A stretch of DNA of 64,000 nucleotides. It comes from Pontibacter virosus (GTDB taxonomy: Bacteria > Bacteroidota > Bacteroidia > Cytophagales > Hymenobacteraceae). Where the stretch lies: NCBI RefSeq assembly GCF_003096355.1, contig NZ_QEKI01000005.1, positions 1-64,000 on the forward strand, read 5' to 3'. Shown here in pieces: positions 26,284-35,869 of the stretch (the stretch's first letter is position 1; each line of letters starts with the position of its first letter). Below the pieces are notes generated by a model. It searched no databases. It was not told the origin of the DNA and saw only the letters and a program-made list of their open reading frames with translations. The translations under genes were made by a program, and so were the position numbers.

Positions 26284-27471
26284 ATGTCAGAAAATTCGAA
26301 GACAAGCATACAGGTGAAACCCCATAAAGGGGATGTGGAGAAGGCAGTGCGCGGTCTGGGCTGGGAGTGGTGCGTGGAAGACGGCTGCGCCAATTATGTG
26401 CCCGGCGAAGCGGTCGTCATCACGGAAGAGGAAGCCGAGGAGCTGCTCGATGCCGCCAGCTCCCTCTATACCATGATGGCACAGGCCATTCCGAATGATC
26501 TTCCGGATGCTTTCCTGAAAGTGCTGGGTATACCGGAAAACCTTTGGCAACTGGTGCGCCTCTCCTGGAACGACGAGCGGCAGGTGCATCTGTATGGCCG
26601 ATTTGACCTGGCCATGACACCGGATGGACCCAAGATGTTGGAGTTTAATGCCGATACTGCCACCTCTATACCTGAAACTGCCGTGGTGCAGTGGGCAAGT
26701 CTGGCTGCAGCTGGTAAGCATGATGCTTTGCAGTATTCTGGTCTGTACGAAGCTTTGGTAGAGCAGCTCAGGGTATGGCGTGAGCGAAATGAAGACTTAG
26801 CGCCTGCCTTACTGGTTACTTATATCGGGGCTAGCGCCGAGGACGAGGCTAACTGCTCCGTTATTACGCAAGCCGCTAATGAAGCGGGTTTCGATGCCCA
26901 CCTTTGCCCGATCGAAGAGGTAAGCTTCTCAACAGAAGGCGAAGAAAAAGGCGTTTGGGCGCAGGTAGAGTCGGAGCAGTGGCGCCACTTTCCGTTCCTG
27001 TTCAAGCTCCTGCCCTGGGAGCAGATTGTCTGGGAAGAGCCCGAACTCTTGCAAACTCTGACCTTGCTGGCCCGCTCTCGCACCATTACCATCGCCAACC
27101 CTGCCTATACCTTGTTGTTTCAAAGCAAAGGCATGCTGGCCTGGCTCTGGAAGGCTTTCCCATACCACCCGCTTTTGCTGGAGGCCGATATCGAGCCGTT
27201 GACGGGTAAGTACATCAAGAAACCGTACTTCGGGCGTGAAGGACAGAGCGTGGAGGTAATGGACCGTGGACGTGTGACAAAAGTTCGGGGTGAGTACGAT
27301 AAGCAGCAGCAGGTATACCAACGCTGGTGCGAACTGCCAGAAGACACCAAAGGCTACCAGTACCAGGCCGGGGTGTTTTGGTCAGGCGAAGGGGCTGCCA
27401 TCGGTTTCCGCCGCGAGAAAGGCATCATCACCAACCTTTCGCAGTTTGTGCCCCATTTGGTGGAGGGATAG
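26284..27471 (+). CDS. YgiC-type ATP-grasp ligase (glutathionylspermidine synthase family)
   Basis: The protein aligns by motif with the synthetase half of glutathionylspermidine synthase: GWEWCVEDGCANYV near the start, RFDLAMTPDGPKMLEFNADT (ATP-grasp Asp/Glu/Asn metal site) and KPYFGREGQSVEVMD (phosphate-binding part). It lacks an amidase domain. It would form an amide bond with ATP; the acceptor is unknown. The start at 26284 is preferred over 26230 because the extra 18 residues are not conserved-looking. It follows the YgiB-like lipoprotein gene. Confidence 0.85.
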   Translation: MSENSKTSIQVKPHKGDVEKAVRGLGWEWCVEDGCANYVPGEAVVITEEEAEELLDAASSLYTMMAQAIPNDLPDAFLKVLGIPENLWQLVRLSWNDERQVHLYGRFDLAMTPDGPKMLEFNADTATSIPETAVVQWASLAAAGKHDALQYSGLYEALVEQLRVWRERNEDLAPALLVTYIGASAEDEANCSVITQAANEAGFDAHLCPIEEVSFSTEGEEKGVWAQVESEQWRHFPFLFKLLPWEQIVWEEPELLQTLTLLARSRTITIANPAYTLLFQSKGMLAWLWKAFPYHPLLLEADIEPLTGKYIKKPYFGREGQSVEVMDRGRVTKVRGEYDKQQQVYQRWCELPEDTKGYQYQAGVFWSGEGAAIGFRREKGIITNLSQFVPHLVEG

Positions 27472-27501
27472 TGTTTTATTCAAGTTGAGAAAGGTATAGC
27501 G

Positions 27502-28260
27502 ATGTCAATAGAATCAGAAGAGGATCTGGTAGGTATAAAAAAGGTGAGCGAAGCCGTGGCGCTTACCCTCAAACAAATGCGCGAGCATGCCAAGCCCGGT
27601 ATGACGACGAAGGAACTGGACGAATTTGGTTATAGTATCCTGCAGTCTTACAGGGCGCAGTCGGCACCGAAGATCACCTACGATTTTCCCGGCTATACCT
27701 GTATCAGCATCAATAACGAGGCTGCACACGGTATACCGTCTGATAAAACAGTGCTGAAAGATGGTGACCTGGTGAACATTGATGTGTCTGCTGAGCTCGA
27801 TGGCTATTACGCCGATAATGGTGGCTCTTTTATCCTGGGAGAGGACATCAACAGCCTGGGCAAGCTAGTGGATACTTCTGTTAGAGCACTGCACAAGGCA
27901 CTGCAGGAAATAAAAGGCGGTGTAAAAATAGCTGAAATAGGCCGTGTTATAGAAACAGAAGCAAAGAAGAATGGCTTCAAAGTAATCAAGAATCTGGTTG
28001 GTCATGGCGTAGGGCGTAGTCTGCACGAAGAGCCCCACGAGATACCTTGTTTCTATGACAAGCACGAGACCCGCAGGTTTCGGAAAAACACCGTGGTAGC
28101 CGTAGAAACTTTCATCTCAACCAAAGGAAGCTATGTGCATGAGCAAGGCGACGGTTGGACACTGCTGGCGGATGTGGGAGCTTACGTTGCACAGCATGAA
28201 CACACGATCCTGATAACAGACGGAGAGCCGATCATCCTGACAGCCGCTAATGGCATTTAA
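27502..28260 (+). CDS. map: type I methionine aminopeptidase
   Basis: Removes N-terminal methionine. The metal ligands are Asp94, Asp105, His168, Glu202 and Glu233, with the substrate His76 in AAHGIPS. At 252 residues it lacks extra N-terminal domains. It starts 30 bases after the YgiC-like gene, with a GGTATAG motif just before the ATG. Confidence 0.95.
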   Translation: MSIESEEDLVGIKKVSEAVALTLKQMREHAKPGMTTKELDEFGYSILQSYRAQSAPKITYDFPGYTCISINNEAAHGIPSDKTVLKDGDLVNIDVSAELDGYYADNGGSFILGEDINSLGKLVDTSVRALHKALQEIKGGVKIAEIGRVIETEAKKNGFKVIKNLVGHGVGRSLHEEPHEIPCFYDKHETRRFRKNTVVAVETFISTKGSYVHEQGDGWTLLADVGAYVAQHEHTILITDGEPIILTAANGI

Positions 28261-28297
28261 CCGGACGGTGCGTTTAGCACATTAGCAGATTAAAAAC

Positions 28298-28305
28298 TAC
28301 CTTTG
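28298..28305 (+). promoter_or_regulatory. -7 box of the nuoHIJK promoter
   Basis: TACCTTTG fits TAnnTTTG, and a weak -33 (TTTA, 28273-28276) lies 21 bases upstream. The start point near 28312 would give a short leader to nuoH. Confidence 0.5.
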
Positions 28306-28329
28306 CGCGTTCCTAAACCCTGATTGCCT

Positions 28330-29433
28330 ATGCTTGCCTTTTTGCTGACACTTATGCTACTGCTGGGTATCGTCATTGTGTTGGCGTATGCGGAGCGTAA
28401 GGTGGCTGCTTTTATGCAAGACCGTATGGGGCCAACCGAAGCCGGACCTTACGGCTCCCTGCAGTCGGTGCTGGATGTGCTGAAGCTGCTGCAGAAAGAA
28501 GACATCGTGCCGGCCGCCGCTGACAAAAAGCTTTTTAAGCTGGCACCTATTCTCATCTTTGCCGCAGTGTTCGCAGGCTTTGCCGTTATCCCTTTCACGC
28601 CGGATCTTATACCTGCAGGTATAGGCATTGGCGTTTTTTATCTGTTGGCCATCATTTCACTGGATGTGGTGGGCTTGCTTATGGCCGGCTGGGGCTCCAA
28701 TAACAAGTACGCCATGCTGGGTGCCATGCGCTCCGTGGCGCAAATTGTATCATATGAAATACCGGCCGGATTGGCCATTCTATCTGTTGTAATGATCTGC
28801 CAGTCACTCGATTTTCAGGAGATCAGCTACCAGCAAGGTGTCCTGCTCAACCGTTTCCCCGGACTTGAGTTTGAAAAGAACTGGCTCTTCGGTATCGAAG
28901 CCTTAGGTATAAATACCACGAACATAGGCGGCATCACAACCTGGAATATTTTCCGCGCGCCGCTTTTGCTGGTCGCTTTTGTGATCTATTTTATCGCATC
29001 GCTGGCCGAGAGTAACCGTGCACCGTTTGATATACCAGAAGCAGAATCGGAACTGGTGGCGGGTTTTCACGTGGAGTACTCAGGCTTCCGGTTTGCAATC
29101 CTGTTTCTGGCAGAGTACAGCATGATGGTTTTGGTCAGTCTGGTGGCCGTTATCCTCTTTCTGGGGAGTTGGAATACACCGCTGCCGAACCTGACCACGC
29201 TGAAGTTGGCCAACTGGACAACCGGCACGGTAGGGGAGCTGTCAGGTATACTGTGGGGTGGCTTCTGGCTGCTCAGCAAAACCTTTGTACTGCTGTTCCT
29301 GCAATTGCAGATCCGCTGGACGTACCCGCGTTTGCGTGTAGACCAGTTGATGTACCTGTGCTGGAAAGTGCTTACGCCTGTAGCTTTAGTCATTGTGCTG
29401 CTGGCAGGTATCTGGCGGCTGCTAATGGTGTAA
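28330..29433 (+). CDS. nuoH: NADH-quinone oxidoreductase subunit H
   Basis: Membrane subunit of complex I near the quinone site, with eight or more helices. Typical motifs: AYAERKVAAFMQDRMGP near residue 20, and NRAPFDIPEAESELVAGFHVEYSG in the middle. ATG 28330 is preferred; TTG 28324 is possible. It opens a four-gene set H-I-J-K. Confidence 0.95.
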   Translation: MLAFLLTLMLLLGIVIVLAYAERKVAAFMQDRMGPTEAGPYGSLQSVLDVLKLLQKEDIVPAAADKKLFKLAPILIFAAVFAGFAVIPFTPDLIPAGIGIGVFYLLAIISLDVVGLLMAGWGSNNKYAMLGAMRSVAQIVSYEIPAGLAILSVVMICQSLDFQEISYQQGVLLNRFPGLEFEKNWLFGIEALGINTTNIGGITTWNIFRAPLLLVAFVIYFIASLAESNRAPFDIPEAESELVAGFHVEYSGFRFAILFLAEYSMMVLVSLVAVILFLGSWNTPLPNLTTLKLANWTTGTVGELSGILWGGFWLLSKTFVLLFLQLQIRWTYPRLRVDQLMYLCWKVLTPVALVIVLLAGIWRLLMV

Positions 29434-29554
29434 GTTTAGATATCAGAAAGTGTAGGAGTTTAAGCGTAAGAAAGAGTAAAGTGTTGAAAATTAGGTTGCT
29501 AATTCCTTCTGGGAAGTATCAAATTGGCTTCTAGCTTATTCAGACACAAATAAT

Positions 29555-30160
29555 ATGAAAAAATCGTCTGTTACACATAAAACCGGATTCTGGGAAGTAG
29601 TGAAGTCGCTGCTGAGTGGCTTGAGGCTGACCTGGCGGCATTTCCGAAATGCCGATAAGCGACGTGCGCCTGTGCCGGTGATGGACGAGAACTACTTTAA
29701 GCAGCCAGAGGGACTCGTAACGCTTACTTACCCCTACGAGGCTATACCTGTTCCGGAGAATGGCCGCTACCGTTTGCACAACGAGATAGACGATTGCATT
29801 GTGTGCGACCTTTGTGCCAAAATTTGTCCTGTCAACTGCATCACCATCGAATCGGTGAAGGCAACTGAGGAGATCGGGATGACTTCAGACGGCACCAAAA
29901 AGCGCCTTTATGCTCCCGTGTTTGATATTGACATGGCCAAGTGCTGCTACTGCGGCCTTTGCACCACGGTCTGCCCAACCGACTGCCTGACCATGACGCC
30001 TGTGTACGACTTTGCTGAAGTAGACATTAAGAACATGATCTACCACTTCACGGACCTGACGCCTGAGCAGGCGGAGGAGAAAAAACAGCTTCTGGCCAAG
30101 CAACAAGAAGAAATGGCCGCAGCCAAAGCAGCCGCACTCGCCGCCCGAAAGCAGCAATAA
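29555..30160 (+). CDS. nuoI: NADH-quinone oxidoreductase subunit I
   Basis: Carries the two [4Fe-4S] clusters N6a and N6b: CIVCDLCAKICP and CCYCGLCTTVCP, each with the CxxCxxCxxxCP pattern. The C-terminus is an Ala/Lys/Glu-rich helix, longer than usual. It follows nuoH after a 121-base spacer of low-complexity GAGTTT/GTAAGA-like words. Confidence 0.95.
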   Translation: MKKSSVTHKTGFWEVVKSLLSGLRLTWRHFRNADKRRAPVPVMDENYFKQPEGLVTLTYPYEAIPVPENGRYRLHNEIDDCIVCDLCAKICPVNCITIESVKATEEIGMTSDGTKKRLYAPVFDIDMAKCCYCGLCTTVCPTDCLTMTPVYDFAEVDIKNMIYHFTDLTPEQAEEKKQLLAKQQEEMAAAKAAALAARKQQ

Positions 30161-30266
30161 ATAAAATCGTTAGATTGCTGAAAGGTTGGATACATTCGTT
30201 AGGGAGGAAACATGTTGTTGTTCGCTTTTACCAATTAAGCCGTAACTAAAAACCGGAACCGAATAA

Positions 30267-30779
30267 ATGCTTTTTTACATTTTCGCAGCGGTAGCTGTAC
30301 TATCGGGAGCCTATATGGTGTTGACGCGTAATCTGCTATACGCCGGTTTCTCGCTGCTGCTCACCCTCTTAAGCGTTGCTGCTATCTATGTGCTGCTCTT
30401 CGCCGATTTTGTAGCCGTCACGCAACTGATGGTATACGTAGGTGGTGTGCTCGTGCTGATCCTCTTCGGCATCATGCTCAGCAGCCGTGTGCACGATAAG
30501 TCCGTGATGTCAGAAAATGTGAATGTTGGATGGGGCATTACGATCTCTATGCTCACGTTGATCGGGTTAAGTTATACCATTTGGAAGGTTGGTTTCAGTT
30601 CGCTTCCATGGATCCAACAGGCTGATACTAATGTACTGGCTGGGCAAAAGAGCACGGTGCAGATGATTGGTATAAAACTGATGACCGACTTTGTGCTGCC
30701 TTTCGAAATAGCCTCTTTGCTGCTGCTTATTGCGCTTATAGGAGCTGCCTACATCGCCACTGACAAACAGAAAGTATAA
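30267..30779 (+). CDS. nuoJ: NADH-quinone oxidoreductase subunit J
   Basis: Five hydrophobic helices, with the conserved TQLMVYVGGVLVLILFGIM segment. Length 170 aa. Its stop codon overlaps the nuoK start (TAATG), so the two are translationally coupled. Confidence 0.93.
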   Translation: MLFYIFAAVAVLSGAYMVLTRNLLYAGFSLLLTLLSVAAIYVLLFADFVAVTQLMVYVGGVLVLILFGIMLSSRVHDKSVMSENVNVGWGITISMLTLIGLSYTIWKVGFSSLPWIQQADTNVLAGQKSTVQMIGIKLMTDFVLPFEIASLLLLIALIGAAYIATDKQKV

Positions 30780-31093
30780 TGCTGACTCAGATACCCCTCG
30801 AACATATCCTACTGCTGAGCGCTGCCCTGTTTACGATCGGCGTCTTGGCTGTCATTACCAAGCGACATGCGGTGGTGGTGCTGATGGGTATAGAGTTGAT
30901 CTTTAATGCAGCCAACCTCAATTTGGTTGCCTTCAGCCGTCACGACCCCCAATTGATGCAGGGTCAATTATTTTCACTCTTCGTTATCCTGGTCGCAGCT
31001 GCAGAAGCTGCCGTGGCACTTGCCATTGTGCTAAGGGTATACCAGCATTTCAAAACGGCTAATCTGAATCAGATTGTGAGTAGGGAGGGGTAG
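30779..31093 (+). CDS. nuoK: NADH-quinone oxidoreductase subunit K
   Basis: Three hydrophobic helices and the membrane glutamate in LMGIELIFNAANLNLVAF, as in all NuoK/MnhC-type subunits. Length 104 aa. nuoL, M and N do not follow; the next gene is a secreted protein about 280 bases on. Confidence 0.95.
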   Translation: MLTQIPLEHILLLSAALFTIGVLAVITKRHAVVVLMGIELIFNAANLNLVAFSRHDPQLMQGQLFSLFVILVAAAEAAVALAIVLRVYQHFKTANLNQIVSREG

Positions 31094-31371
31094 AAGCAGT
31101 ATCTTCTTTATACCTTTTACAAGTGGCCAAACTTCTCTGTTTACTACATTTCACTCTCCCTAGTCTTACTTTTAGCCGTCGCTAGTAAGGCTCTATCAAC
31201 TGATAATCAGTGTGATGGTTTTGATTATTCCGTTGTTTGAACATTGTTTGAATTTTCCAAATATTTCCTACCCTTTTTGAACTTTAGGTATATGGTTAAG
31301 AGTTAGTATAAATATTTTTTAATAACATAGTTTTACTATAGATATTTATAACTTTACTTTTAGTCATTAAT

Positions 31372-32664
31372 ATGAAAATGAACATTGCCCATGCCGCAAA
31401 TTTAGCGGTGCTGGGAGTCCTGTGGATTGCAGTTGGTTCTATGATGCCCGCTCGAGGACAAGCAATAGAGATGGGGAGGTTCGTAACGACTTATGCCCAG
31501 GATTTTAATACGCTTCCTTCAGTCTCAGGCGACTATCAACTGGGCACGAATATTTTCTTGCCAGATGGTTGGGCAGTATATAGCTCTACTGCTAGCTATG
31601 CAATGCTGGTAAATAATGGTTCTTCCAATACAGGTGCATTATTCAGTTATGGTCATAATGGTTCTTCCGAGAGGGCACTTGGTGCTATAACCGCTGCAAA
31701 ATCAGGAGAAGTAACGTATAATCTGCTCCTGCAAAATACATCTGGAAGAACAATTACTGAGCTAGATATAGCCTACATAGCAGAACAATGGCGCGTGGGC
31801 AGCGCCAATACTGATGTGCAACGGTTGTTATTCAGCTACGCTATAGCCGAGTACCCTTCTTATTTCAACTTGACCGTTAGTCTCAATACACTTGGCTGGA
31901 CTACTGTACCATCAATGCAATTTAATAGTCCGGCCCTTAGAAATACGGGGAATATTGACGGTAACGCACCTGTAAATCGAAAAGAGTTCACCTATACCTT
32001 ACCCGAAGTGATACCTGACGGCTACTACGTCATGCTGCGCTGGTATGACCCCGACGAGTTGCACCAGGACCACGGACTGGCGATCGATGACGTGAAAGTC
32101 ACCTGGAATTTCGAACCTGATTATATCCCGCTTCCAGTTGAGCTTACTAAGTTTACTGCCCGGGTAGTAGCCAAAGCAGTTGAGCTGAACTGGACAACAG
32201 CTTCGGAGCAGGATAGCCGACACTTTGAAGTAGAGCGAAGCGCTGACGCAAAGCATTTTACAACATTAGGCATTGTGAATTCACAAGGTACTACGAGTTT
32301 GACCACACACTATACCTTTCACGACCGGGAGCCACTCTTAGGCACATCCTACTACAGACTGAAGCAAGTTGACGAAGACTTGACTTATACCTATACCAAT
32401 ATAATCGCAGTTTCGAACCAGCAGGCCAAGGTAGCCACAGCATACCCGACACTTGCTCAACAGGAATTAAAGGTAGAGTTGCCGCTTGCTCACGTAACCT
32501 ACGATGCTGCTGTGTATGACAAGATGGGGCGCATCGTACTTCGGCAAAGTCTGAAAGGCTATACCCACTCGTTGAATGTTAGCCGTCTAGGGCATGGCAA
32601 TTATACCTTGGTTCTCTCGAATGAAATGGGGGAGAGGCAGTCGCTAAGATTTCTGAAGAAGTAG
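31372..32664 (+). CDS. secreted protein with T9SS type A sorting domain
   Basis: Signal peptide (about residues 1-30, ending ARGQA), then an adhesin-like beta-rich region (about 35-245) resembling LamG/discoidin-style surface domains, and a fibronectin-like stretch (VELTKFTARVVAKAVELNW). The C-terminal 75 residues (from about AYPTLAQQELKV, with VYDKMGRIV and LGHGNYTLVL) are a type IX secretion sorting domain. It would be exported by T9SS and displayed or released. The porU2/porV2 genes are 10 kb away. The substrate-binding role is unknown. ATG 31378 is an alternative start. Confidence 0.82.
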   Translation: MKMNIAHAANLAVLGVLWIAVGSMMPARGQAIEMGRFVTTYAQDFNTLPSVSGDYQLGTNIFLPDGWAVYSSTASYAMLVNNGSSNTGALFSYGHNGSSERALGAITAAKSGEVTYNLLLQNTSGRTITELDIAYIAEQWRVGSANTDVQRLLFSYAIAEYPSYFNLTVSLNTLGWTTVPSMQFNSPALRNTGNIDGNAPVNRKEFTYTLPEVIPDGYYVMLRWYDPDELHQDHGLAIDDVKVTWNFEPDYIPLPVELTKFTARVVAKAVELNWTTASEQDSRHFEVERSADAKHFTTLGIVNSQGTTSLTTHYTFHDREPLLGTSYYRLKQVDEDLTYTYTNIIAVSNQQAKVATAYPTLAQQELKVELPLAHVTYDAAVYDKMGRIVLRQSLKGYTHSLNVSRLGHGNYTLVLSNEMGERQSLRFLKK

Positions 32665-32699
32665 CTATACCTGAAGAGTAGCTACGGCATAGATAGAAA

Positions 32700-32736
32700 A
32701 GCAAAAGAGCCCGCTACTAATAGCGGGCTCTTTTGC
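32700..32736. terminator. bidirectional terminator
   Basis: A 16-bp perfect stem, GCAAAAGAGCCCGCTA (32701-32716) with TAGCGGGCTCTTTTGC (32721-32736), stands between convergent genes. Confidence 0.85.
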
Positions 32737-32756
32737 TCTGTATAAGCTGCTGTCTT

Positions 32757-33083
32757 TTAAACGGAGAAGCTGTCGCCGCAACCGCAGGTACGGGAGGCGT
32801 TCGGGTTGTTGAAGTAGAATCCCTTACCATTCAAACCGTCTGAAAAGTCGAGTTCAGTACCGGCCAGGTATAGGAAACTCTTCATGTCTACCACTACCTT
32901 GATGCCTTTATCTTCGAACTCCTGGTCCATTGGCTTCACCTCGTCGTCGAAGTCGAGGTTATAGGAAAGCCCGGAACAACCGCCTCCGGCTACAGATGCG
33001 CGCAGGCGAAACGTATCGTCGAGCTGGGCATCCTGCTTCAGCTTCAATACTTTCTCTTTTGCTTTATCTGATACTGTTATCAT
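32757..33083 (-). CDS. iscA: A-type Fe-S carrier (IscA/ErpA family)
   Basis: The three cluster-binding cysteines are present: Cys36 (GGGCSGL), Cys100 and Cys102 (RTCGCGDSF). Length 108 aa. It is the last gene of the iscS-iscU-hyp-iscA set and passes Fe-S clusters to target proteins. Confidence 0.93.
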   Translation of the reverse strand: MITVSDKAKEKVLKLKQDAQLDDTFRLRASVAGGGCSGLSYNLDFDDEVKPMDQEFEDKGIKVVVDMKSFLYLAGTELDFSDGLNGKGFYFNNPNASRTCGCGDSFSV

Positions 33084-33096
33084 AACGATTCTTTCT

Positions 33097-33504
33097 TTAA
33101 GATACCGGATTCAGCACCACACTGAAAACAGTGATTGTGTTCATGTCCCGGCCAAAGTATAACTTGTCGAGTGCCTCGTACATATTACGCGCCCGGAAGT
33201 AGGAAGTATTCAACTCCTTGTCACCACGGGCCATCCACTGCACGGTATAGGGGCTCTCTTTTTCCTTGTAACTTTGCACGTAGTCCAGCATTTTACGGAG
33301 CACGTCTACCTTATCGTATCCTACTTCTGTGTGGAAGAGGAACGACTGGTGGTGGCGCGGGTTCACCGTAATCAGGTCCAGACGCACTTTGTTGTCCAGC
33401 TTTCTGAATTCGAAAAGCAGACTGTCGCCACTTAAGCCTAAGTGGTTTTCAATCTGCTTTTGAATGCGTGCACTCTCAACGTGCACCTCGGTCGTTGACT
33501 CCAT
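33097..33504 (-). CDS. hypothetical protein inside the isc operon
   Basis: A 135-residue soluble protein with no motif I recognise. It lies 13 bases from iscA and 15 from iscU on the same strand, so it is co-transcribed with Fe-S assembly genes. Its place suggests a role in cluster assembly, which is inference from position only. Confidence 0.7.
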   Translation of the reverse strand: MESTTEVHVESARIQKQIENHLGLSGDSLLFEFRKLDNKVRLDLITVNPRHHQSFLFHTEVGYDKVDVLRKMLDYVQSYKEKESPYTVQWMARGDKELNTSYFRARNMYEALDKLYFGRDMNTITVFSVVLNPVS

Positions 33505-33519
33505 GCGTGAGTCCAGGTC

Positions 33520-33933
33520 TTAGTGGTGAGACTTCGGCATTTCCAATGCTGGAAGGCCGTTCTTTACTCTGTAGTCGTTGATGGCAGACTTAATTGCGTC
33601 TTCGGCCAGCACAGAGCAGTGGATCTTCACAGGAGGCAAAGCCAGTTCTTCTACAATGTCCATGTTGTCGATGGACAGTGCCTCATCAACAGACTTGCCT
33701 TTCAGCCACTCGGTAGCCAGCGATGAAGAAGCGATCGCAGAACCACAACCGAAGGTCTTGAACTTCGCGTCGGTGATGATCTGGTTTTCGTCCACTTCAA
33801 TCTGGAGACGCATTACGTCACCGCACTCAGGCGCACCTACAAGGCCAGTACCCACGTTGTTCTTCGCTTTGTCAAGCGTACCAACGTTGCGTGGGTTGTT
33901 ATAATGGTCGATTACTTTATCTGAATAAGCCAT
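33520..33933 (-). CDS. iscU: Fe-S cluster scaffold IscU
   Basis: Scaffold on which IscS-derived sulfur and iron are assembled. The three cysteine sites are ECGD, GCGSAIAS and HCSVLAED, with the preceding DHYNNPRNVG start. The HscA-binding motif appears as LPPVKIHCS. The length of 137 aa is usual. Confidence 0.95.
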   Translation of the reverse strand: MAYSDKVIDHYNNPRNVGTLDKAKNNVGTGLVGAPECGDVMRLQIEVDENQIITDAKFKTFGCGSAIASSSLATEWLKGKSVDEALSIDNMDIVEELALPPVKIHCSVLAEDAIKSAINDYRVKNGLPALEMPKSHH

Positions 33934-33939
33934 AGCTAT

Positions 33940-34023
33940 TTATAATTACTGATTAGTTAATGATTAATGATTAATATATACCGAGCAATTATTCATTCCT
34001 CATTATACATTATTAATTAAATC
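33940..34023. repeat. AT-rich imperfect inverted repeat in the iscS-iscU spacer
   Basis: The left arm holds words TGATTAGTTAATGATTAATG and the right arm their near complement. The transcript could fold into a long weak hairpin. Similar spacers lie at 35757-35868 and 61640-61722. Confidence 0.5.
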
Positions 34024-35238
34024 TTAGTGGTCTGCCCACTCAATTGAGTTCAGGTCGATACCTTCTTTAAACATCTCCCAAAGTGGCGACATCTCGCGCA
34101 GTTTGGCAACAGCCTCTTTCGTGTGGTTGATGGCATAGTCGATTTCCTCTTCAGTTGTGAAGCGGCTCAAACCGAAGCGCAACGAAGAGTGTGCCAGGTC
34201 GTCACTTAGTCCTAACGCTTTTAACACGTAAGAAGGTTCTAAAGATGCTGATGTACAGGCAGAACCCGAAGAAACGGCGATGTCTTTCACGCCCATCATC
34301 AGGCCTTCACCCTCTACATATTTGAAGGAGATGTTCGTTACATGCGGCAGACGATGCTCACGTGAACCATTCACATAAGACTCCTCGATGGTCAGAAGCT
34401 CTTTCTCTAATCTGTCGCGCATGGCTGAAAGACGAGCAGTATCTTTTTCCATATCCTGCTTGGCAATCTCACAGGCCTTACCCAGACCAACGATACCCGG
34501 CACGTTCAGTGTACCAGAGCGCATACCGCGCTCGTGTCCGCCACCGTCCATCTGGGCAGTAACTTTCACACGTGGGTTCTTGCGACGCACATACAAGGCA
34601 CCAACACCTTTCGGTCCGTACATTTTGTGACCAGAGAAAGCCATCAGGTCAATGCCGTCAGCCTCTACGTCTACAGGAATCTTGCCCACCGCCTGCGTTG
34701 CGTCTGTAAAGAACAGCACACCGCGCTTTTTGGCAATGGCAGAAATCTCACGAATCGGCTGAATTACACCCACTTCGTTGTTGCCATACATGATCGAGAT
34801 CAGGATGGTCTTGTCGGTAATCGACTCCTCCAGTTGCTTCAAGTCAATAAGACCCTCTGCGTTTACTGGCAGGTACGTTACTTTGCCACCGATTTTCTCG
34901 ATGTGCTTGCAGGTATCCAGCACCGCTTTGTGCTCGGTAGTTGCCGTGATAATGTGGTTACCTTTAGATGCATACATCTCAAACACGCCTTTGATCGCCA
35001 GGTTGTCAGACTCGGTAGCGCCAGAAGTGAAGATGATTTCTTTTGGTGAACAGTTGATGAGTGAGGCGATTTGCTCACGGGCATAGTCAACAGCCTCTTC
35101 GGCATGCCAGCCGAACGCGTGATTGCGGGAAGCGGCGTTGCCAAACTTGCCAGTGAAGTACGGCATCATGGCCTCCAGCACGCGCGGGTCAAGCGGTGTA
35201 GTGGCGTTGTTGTCTAAGTATATCGGGAATGTTAGCAT
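34024..35238 (-). CDS. iscS: cysteine desulfurase IscS
   Basis: PLP enzyme giving sulfur from cysteine to IscU. The PLP lysine is Lys205 ([11 protein letters not shown]) and the mobile-loop nucleophile is Cys328 ([10 protein letters not shown]), at the same positions as in E. coli IscS. Length 404 aa. First gene of the isc set; no iscR is adjacent. Confidence 0.97.
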   Translation of the reverse strand: MLTFPIYLDNNATTPLDPRVLEAMMPYFTGKFGNAASRNHAFGWHAEEAVDYAREQIASLINCSPKEIIFTSGATESDNLAIKGVFEMYASKGNHIITATTEHKAVLDTCKHIEKIGGKVTYLPVNAEGLIDLKQLEESITDKTILISIMYGNNEVGVIQPIREISAIAKKRGVLFFTDATQAVGKIPVDVEADGIDLMAFSGHKMYGPKGVGALYVRRKNPRVKVTAQMDGGGHERGMRSGTLNVPGIVGLGKACEIAKQDMEKDTARLSAMRDRLEKELLTIEESYVNGSREHRLPHVTNISFKYVEGEGLMMGVKDIAVSSGSACTSASLEPSYVLKALGLSDDLAHSSLRFGLSRFTTEEEIDYAINHTKEAVAKLREMSPLWEMFKEGIDLNSIEWADH

Positions 35239-35293
35239 ATCACTATTTTTTATCTCTTTTTGTACTGTTGTAATAACAGTTGTGAGAAATTAT

Positions 35294-35301
35294 TAGTTTT
35301 G
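35294..35301 (+). promoter_or_regulatory. -7 box upstream of methylmalonyl-CoA epimerase gene
   Basis: TAGTTTTG fits TAnnTTTG, about 54 bases before the ATG at 35356. I find no good -33, so the call is tentative. Confidence 0.35.
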
Positions 35302-35355
35302 AATTCCCTGCAAAATTAACAAAAAAAGGTTACTTAGACTAATTACAAATTGAAA

Positions 35356-35757
35356 ATGGTAAACGTAGAACATATAGGTATAGCGGTTAAAAATTTCAGT
35401 GCGGCAAATGCCCTGTATTTTAAACTGCTGGGCGTAGAGCCCTATAAAACAGAGTTTGTGGAGTCAGAGGCAGTAAACACCTCTTTCTTCAAGGTAGGTG
35501 GCACTAAAATAGAGCTTTTAGAGGGTACCACACCCGATAGTGCCATCAGCAAATTCATCGAAAAGCGCGGTGAAGGTATACATCATATTGCCTTTGAAGT
35601 GGAAGATATACTTGCTGAAATGGACAGACTGAGAGGAGAAGGCTTCATACTTCTGAACGAAACACCCAAAAAAGGTGCCGATAACAAGCTGGTGTGCTTC
35701 GTGCACCCTAAAAGCGCCAACGGGGTGTTGGTAGAACTGACGCAGGAGATTAGGTAA
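35356..35757 (+). CDS. mce: methylmalonyl-CoA epimerase
   Basis: VOC-fold metalloenzyme interconverting (S)- and (R)-methylmalonyl-CoA, linking propionyl-CoA metabolism to succinyl-CoA. Metal residues are visible: His in VEHIGIAV, Glu in IELLEG, His in IHHIAFEV, and Glu in VLVELTQ. Length 134 aa. ATG 35356 is preferred over the in-frame TTG 35350. Confidence 0.92.
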   Translation: MVNVEHIGIAVKNFSAANALYFKLLGVEPYKTEFVESEAVNTSFFKVGGTKIELLEGTTPDSAISKFIEKRGEGIHHIAFEVEDILAEMDRLRGEGFILLNETPKKGADNKLVCFVHPKSANGVLVELTQEIR

Positions 35758-35868
35758 ATTGTTGAATGGCTGCATTGTTGAATTGTTGAACTCAGCTATT
35801 ATTTCTGTTTGGGTGTAAACTCTTAGAGAAACAACCATTTAACAATTAAACAATTTAACCATCAAAAA
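35757..35868. repeat. low-complexity inverted-repeat spacer between mce and tsaC
   Basis: Left arm words TTGTTGAAT and ATTGTTGAATTGTTGAAC recur as near complements AACAATTAAACAATTTAACC in the right arm. It belongs with the spacers at 33940 and 61640. Confidence 0.45.
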
Positions 35869-35869
35869 A

